The notes below the pieces were generated by a model, which saw nothing but the letters and a program-made list of their open reading frames with translations, ran no database searches and was not told the DNA's origin. From positions 62,001 to 126,000 of the forward strand of contig JAEXIT010000006.1 of NCBI GenBank assembly GCA_023446155.1: a DNA stretch of 64,000 nt, read 5' to 3'. Positions 62,853-64,000 of the stretch are shown piece after piece. Origin of the DNA: Bacteroidota bacterium (lineage in GTDB: Bacteria > Bacteroidota > Bacteroidia > Flavobacteriales > Flavobacteriaceae). The stretch's first letter is position 1. Each line of letters opens with the position of its first letter. The translations under genes and the position numbers were made by a program.

Positions 62853-63557
62853 TTAGATTTTCAGACTTTTAATAAGTCGTAATTCGGTACTCCTGCTATT
62901 GGAAACCGCTTTGATGGCGGATTTGATTTCCTGTGCGAGTTTGGATAACCGGATACAGGTTTTGGTCCGGTTGTTTTTAAGCAGTAGAAATTCGGAATAG
63001 GTGGTGATTACGGCATCATTCGCCCAGACCGCTTCTTCCCGGATCGCTTTTAATGCTAAAACAGCTACGTTTTCATCGATGGGTTTATACGTGTTTAGCG
63101 TTTCAAGATACGCGATGATGCTTGAGAACAACTGAATCTGCGTCGTATAAGAAAGATAGGACTGGTTGATGTTGTTTTCAATACTGCTGTTGCCAACATT
63201 GTAAACCCTGTTGGTGCCTCGTATTTGGGTGATATAATTCGAAATCAGAAGGGCCTCTGCCGAATTTTTCCCGAATGATTCTTTCATATAAACTCCGATA
63301 CCGGAGAGCCGTTTGCGGATGGAATCGTCTCGTTTAATAAAGATTTGTTTTAGATTCTCCACCGCTTCAGAATACTGCTGTTTTTTGATGAGGATGATGG
63401 TGTTCTGTTTTTTAACTGTCGAAAGGGTTGTTTCTAATTCGGGAATGATCGACTTACATTTTTCAGGCAGATGTAGCGTGCTTTCGTTTAATAACATAAG
63501 CAGTTTTTCGGCATTTCCGACTTTAGTACTATAAACGGATTCTGAACAGGATCGCAT
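62853..63557 (-). CDS. Helical protein of unknown function
   Basis: A 234-residue protein predicted to be almost wholly helical, with basic patches at the C-terminus (RSTELRLIKSLKI). It has no signal peptide, no lipobox and no recognised motif. Three cysteines are scattered (SCSESV, EKCKSI, KTCIRL). Composition is rich in Lys, Asn and Ile. It stands alone between gene-poor stretches of 198 and 314 bases; no promoter match is clear. A tetratricopeptide-like or coiled-coil bundle is possible from the helix pattern. Confidence 0.6.
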   Translation of the reverse strand: MRSCSESVYSTKVGNAEKLLMLLNESTLHLPEKCKSIIPELETTLSTVKKQNTIILIKKQQYSEAVENLKQIFIKRDDSIRKRLSGIGVYMKESFGKNSAEALLISNYITQIRGTNRVYNVGNSSIENNINQSYLSYTTQIQLFSSIIAYLETLNTYKPIDENVAVLALKAIREEAVWANDAVITTYSEFLLLKNNRTKTCIRLSKLAQEIKSAIKAVSNSRSTELRLIKSLKI

Positions 63558-63871
63558 GGCATAAATATTAAATTAATATAATAATGTTTAAATGCTTTGG
63601 AGGGGAAACAGTATTCCGGATTGAGGGATAAAGCCGGTAAAAAGGGGATAAATAAGGAGTGCTCCGGTCGAAGAGGGAAATGTGACCGATAGTATTGTAA
63701 ATATATAAAAAATATGGATTATAACATTTTTAAGAAATGCCAAAAGAAAGATGATGATATATAATTTATTGAGAACCGACTTTTACTGTAGAAAATACAA
63801 AAGAGTGGACGGAATTGTCCGGTTGGGATTTTGTGCATAAAAAAACCGGAGCATTGCTCCGGTTTCTGATA
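63558..63871. other. Gene-poor AT-rich stretch
   Basis: About 314 bases without a gene or a promoter match. It contains only the terminator of the last, partial gene (63838-63866). Confidence 0.6.
63838..63866 (-). terminator. Terminator of the partial S9 peptidase gene
   Basis: The stem AAACCGGAGC-att-GCTCCGGTTT is followed on the minus strand by further T residues. Confidence 0.88.
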
Positions 63872-64000
63872 TTATAAGGTTTCGTTTAACCATTTAAAAA
63901 ATTCACGCTGCCATACCAACGCATTTTGCGGTTTGGTTACCCAGTGATTTTCTTCCGGGAAAAGCATAAAACGACTTTTGATTCCTTTTAGCTGTGCCGC
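63872..64000 (-). CDS. C-terminal end of an S9 (prolyl oligopeptidase/acylaminoacyl-type) peptidase, cut by the window edge
   Basis: The last 42 codons of a reading frame whose start lies beyond the window. The peptide has MLFPEENHWVTKP, where the His is in the position of the catalytic His of S9 peptidases, and ends WQREFFKWLNETL, the usual S9 C-terminal helix. Too short for a subfamily call (DPP IV, acylaminoacyl peptidase or similar). It has its own terminator six bases beyond the stop. Confidence 0.8.
   Translation of the reverse strand, partial: AAQLKGIKSRFMLFPEENHWVTKPQNALVWQREFFKWLNETL

Overview
The window looks like one continuous piece of chromosome from a member of the Flavobacteriaceae, most likely a Flavobacterium or close relative. 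I infer this from several things. Two genes end in type IX secretion (T9SS) sorting domains. Many genes are preceded by the Bacteroidetes promoter pattern TTG-N17-20-TAnnTTTG, and Shine-Dalgarno sequences are mostly absent. The operons acpP-fabF-rnc-(IPExxxVDY gene)-pyk, sdhCAB and DUF177-rpmF-fabH-accB-accC are present. Base composition is moderately AT-rich. There is no rRNA, CRISPR array, insertion sequence or recognisable prophage. One tRNA (anticodon CAT) is present.

Layout. 1-4.2 kb: a secreted T9SS zinc metalloprotease, a small membrane protein, an RlpA-like protein, and YciI and CYTH proteins. 4.3-7.4 kb: a membrane protein of the so-called site-specific recombinase family, then DNA polymerase IV. 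7.5-12 kb (minus strand): the fatty-acid/glycolysis operon acpP-fabF-rnc-IPExxxVDY-pyk. 12.1-16.2 kb: a purine-flavoured block of purN, rnhA, a PfkB kinase and a long PurF-like amidotransferase. 16.4-25.8 kb: superoxide dismutase, an AddA-like helicase-nuclease, kbl, an abundant OmpA-type porin and an AddB-like nuclease. 25.8-30 kb: hydrolase, aminopeptidase P, ChaN and an unknown lipoprotein. 30-33.7 kb: sdhCAB. 33.9-40.9 kb: an omega-amidase-like enzyme, a large Ig-like lipoprotein, ComF, an unknown anchored protein, glycyl-tRNA synthetase and thiL. 41-45 kb: a 1350-residue T9SS type B protein with eight tandem repeats. 45.3-51.7 kb: lepA, dus, a MATE exporter, a LolC/E-like permease and rbfA. 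51.7-54.4 kb: methylmalonyl-CoA epimerase, the tRNA, then a more AT-rich accessory stretch with an orphan small protein, a methyltransferase and a tiny PID-CTERM-like protein. 54.4-60 kb: riboflavin synthase, pdxA and the DUF177-rpmF-fabH-accBC run. 60-64 kb: a DoxX-like membrane protein, a C1 peptidase, an unknown helical protein and the C-terminal end of an S9 peptidase.

Most of the window is housekeeping: fatty-acid initiation and elongation (accBC, fabH, acpP, fabF), the TCA cycle/respiration (sdhCAB), translation (glyS, lepA, rbfA, rpmF, dus), cofactors (ribE, pdxA, thiL) and repair (dinB, AddA/B-like pair). I found no convincing new multigene system. The better leads are non-coding or architectural: a promoter-terminator pair without a gene (about 16217-16327), paired look-alike hairpins between acpP and fabF, overlapping divergent ribE/pdxA promoters, several probably leaderless mRNAs, a relic-like intergenic stretch at 39.5-39.9 kb, an AddB-like nuclease lacking iron-sulfur cysteines, and a 71-residue sorting-signal-like protein.
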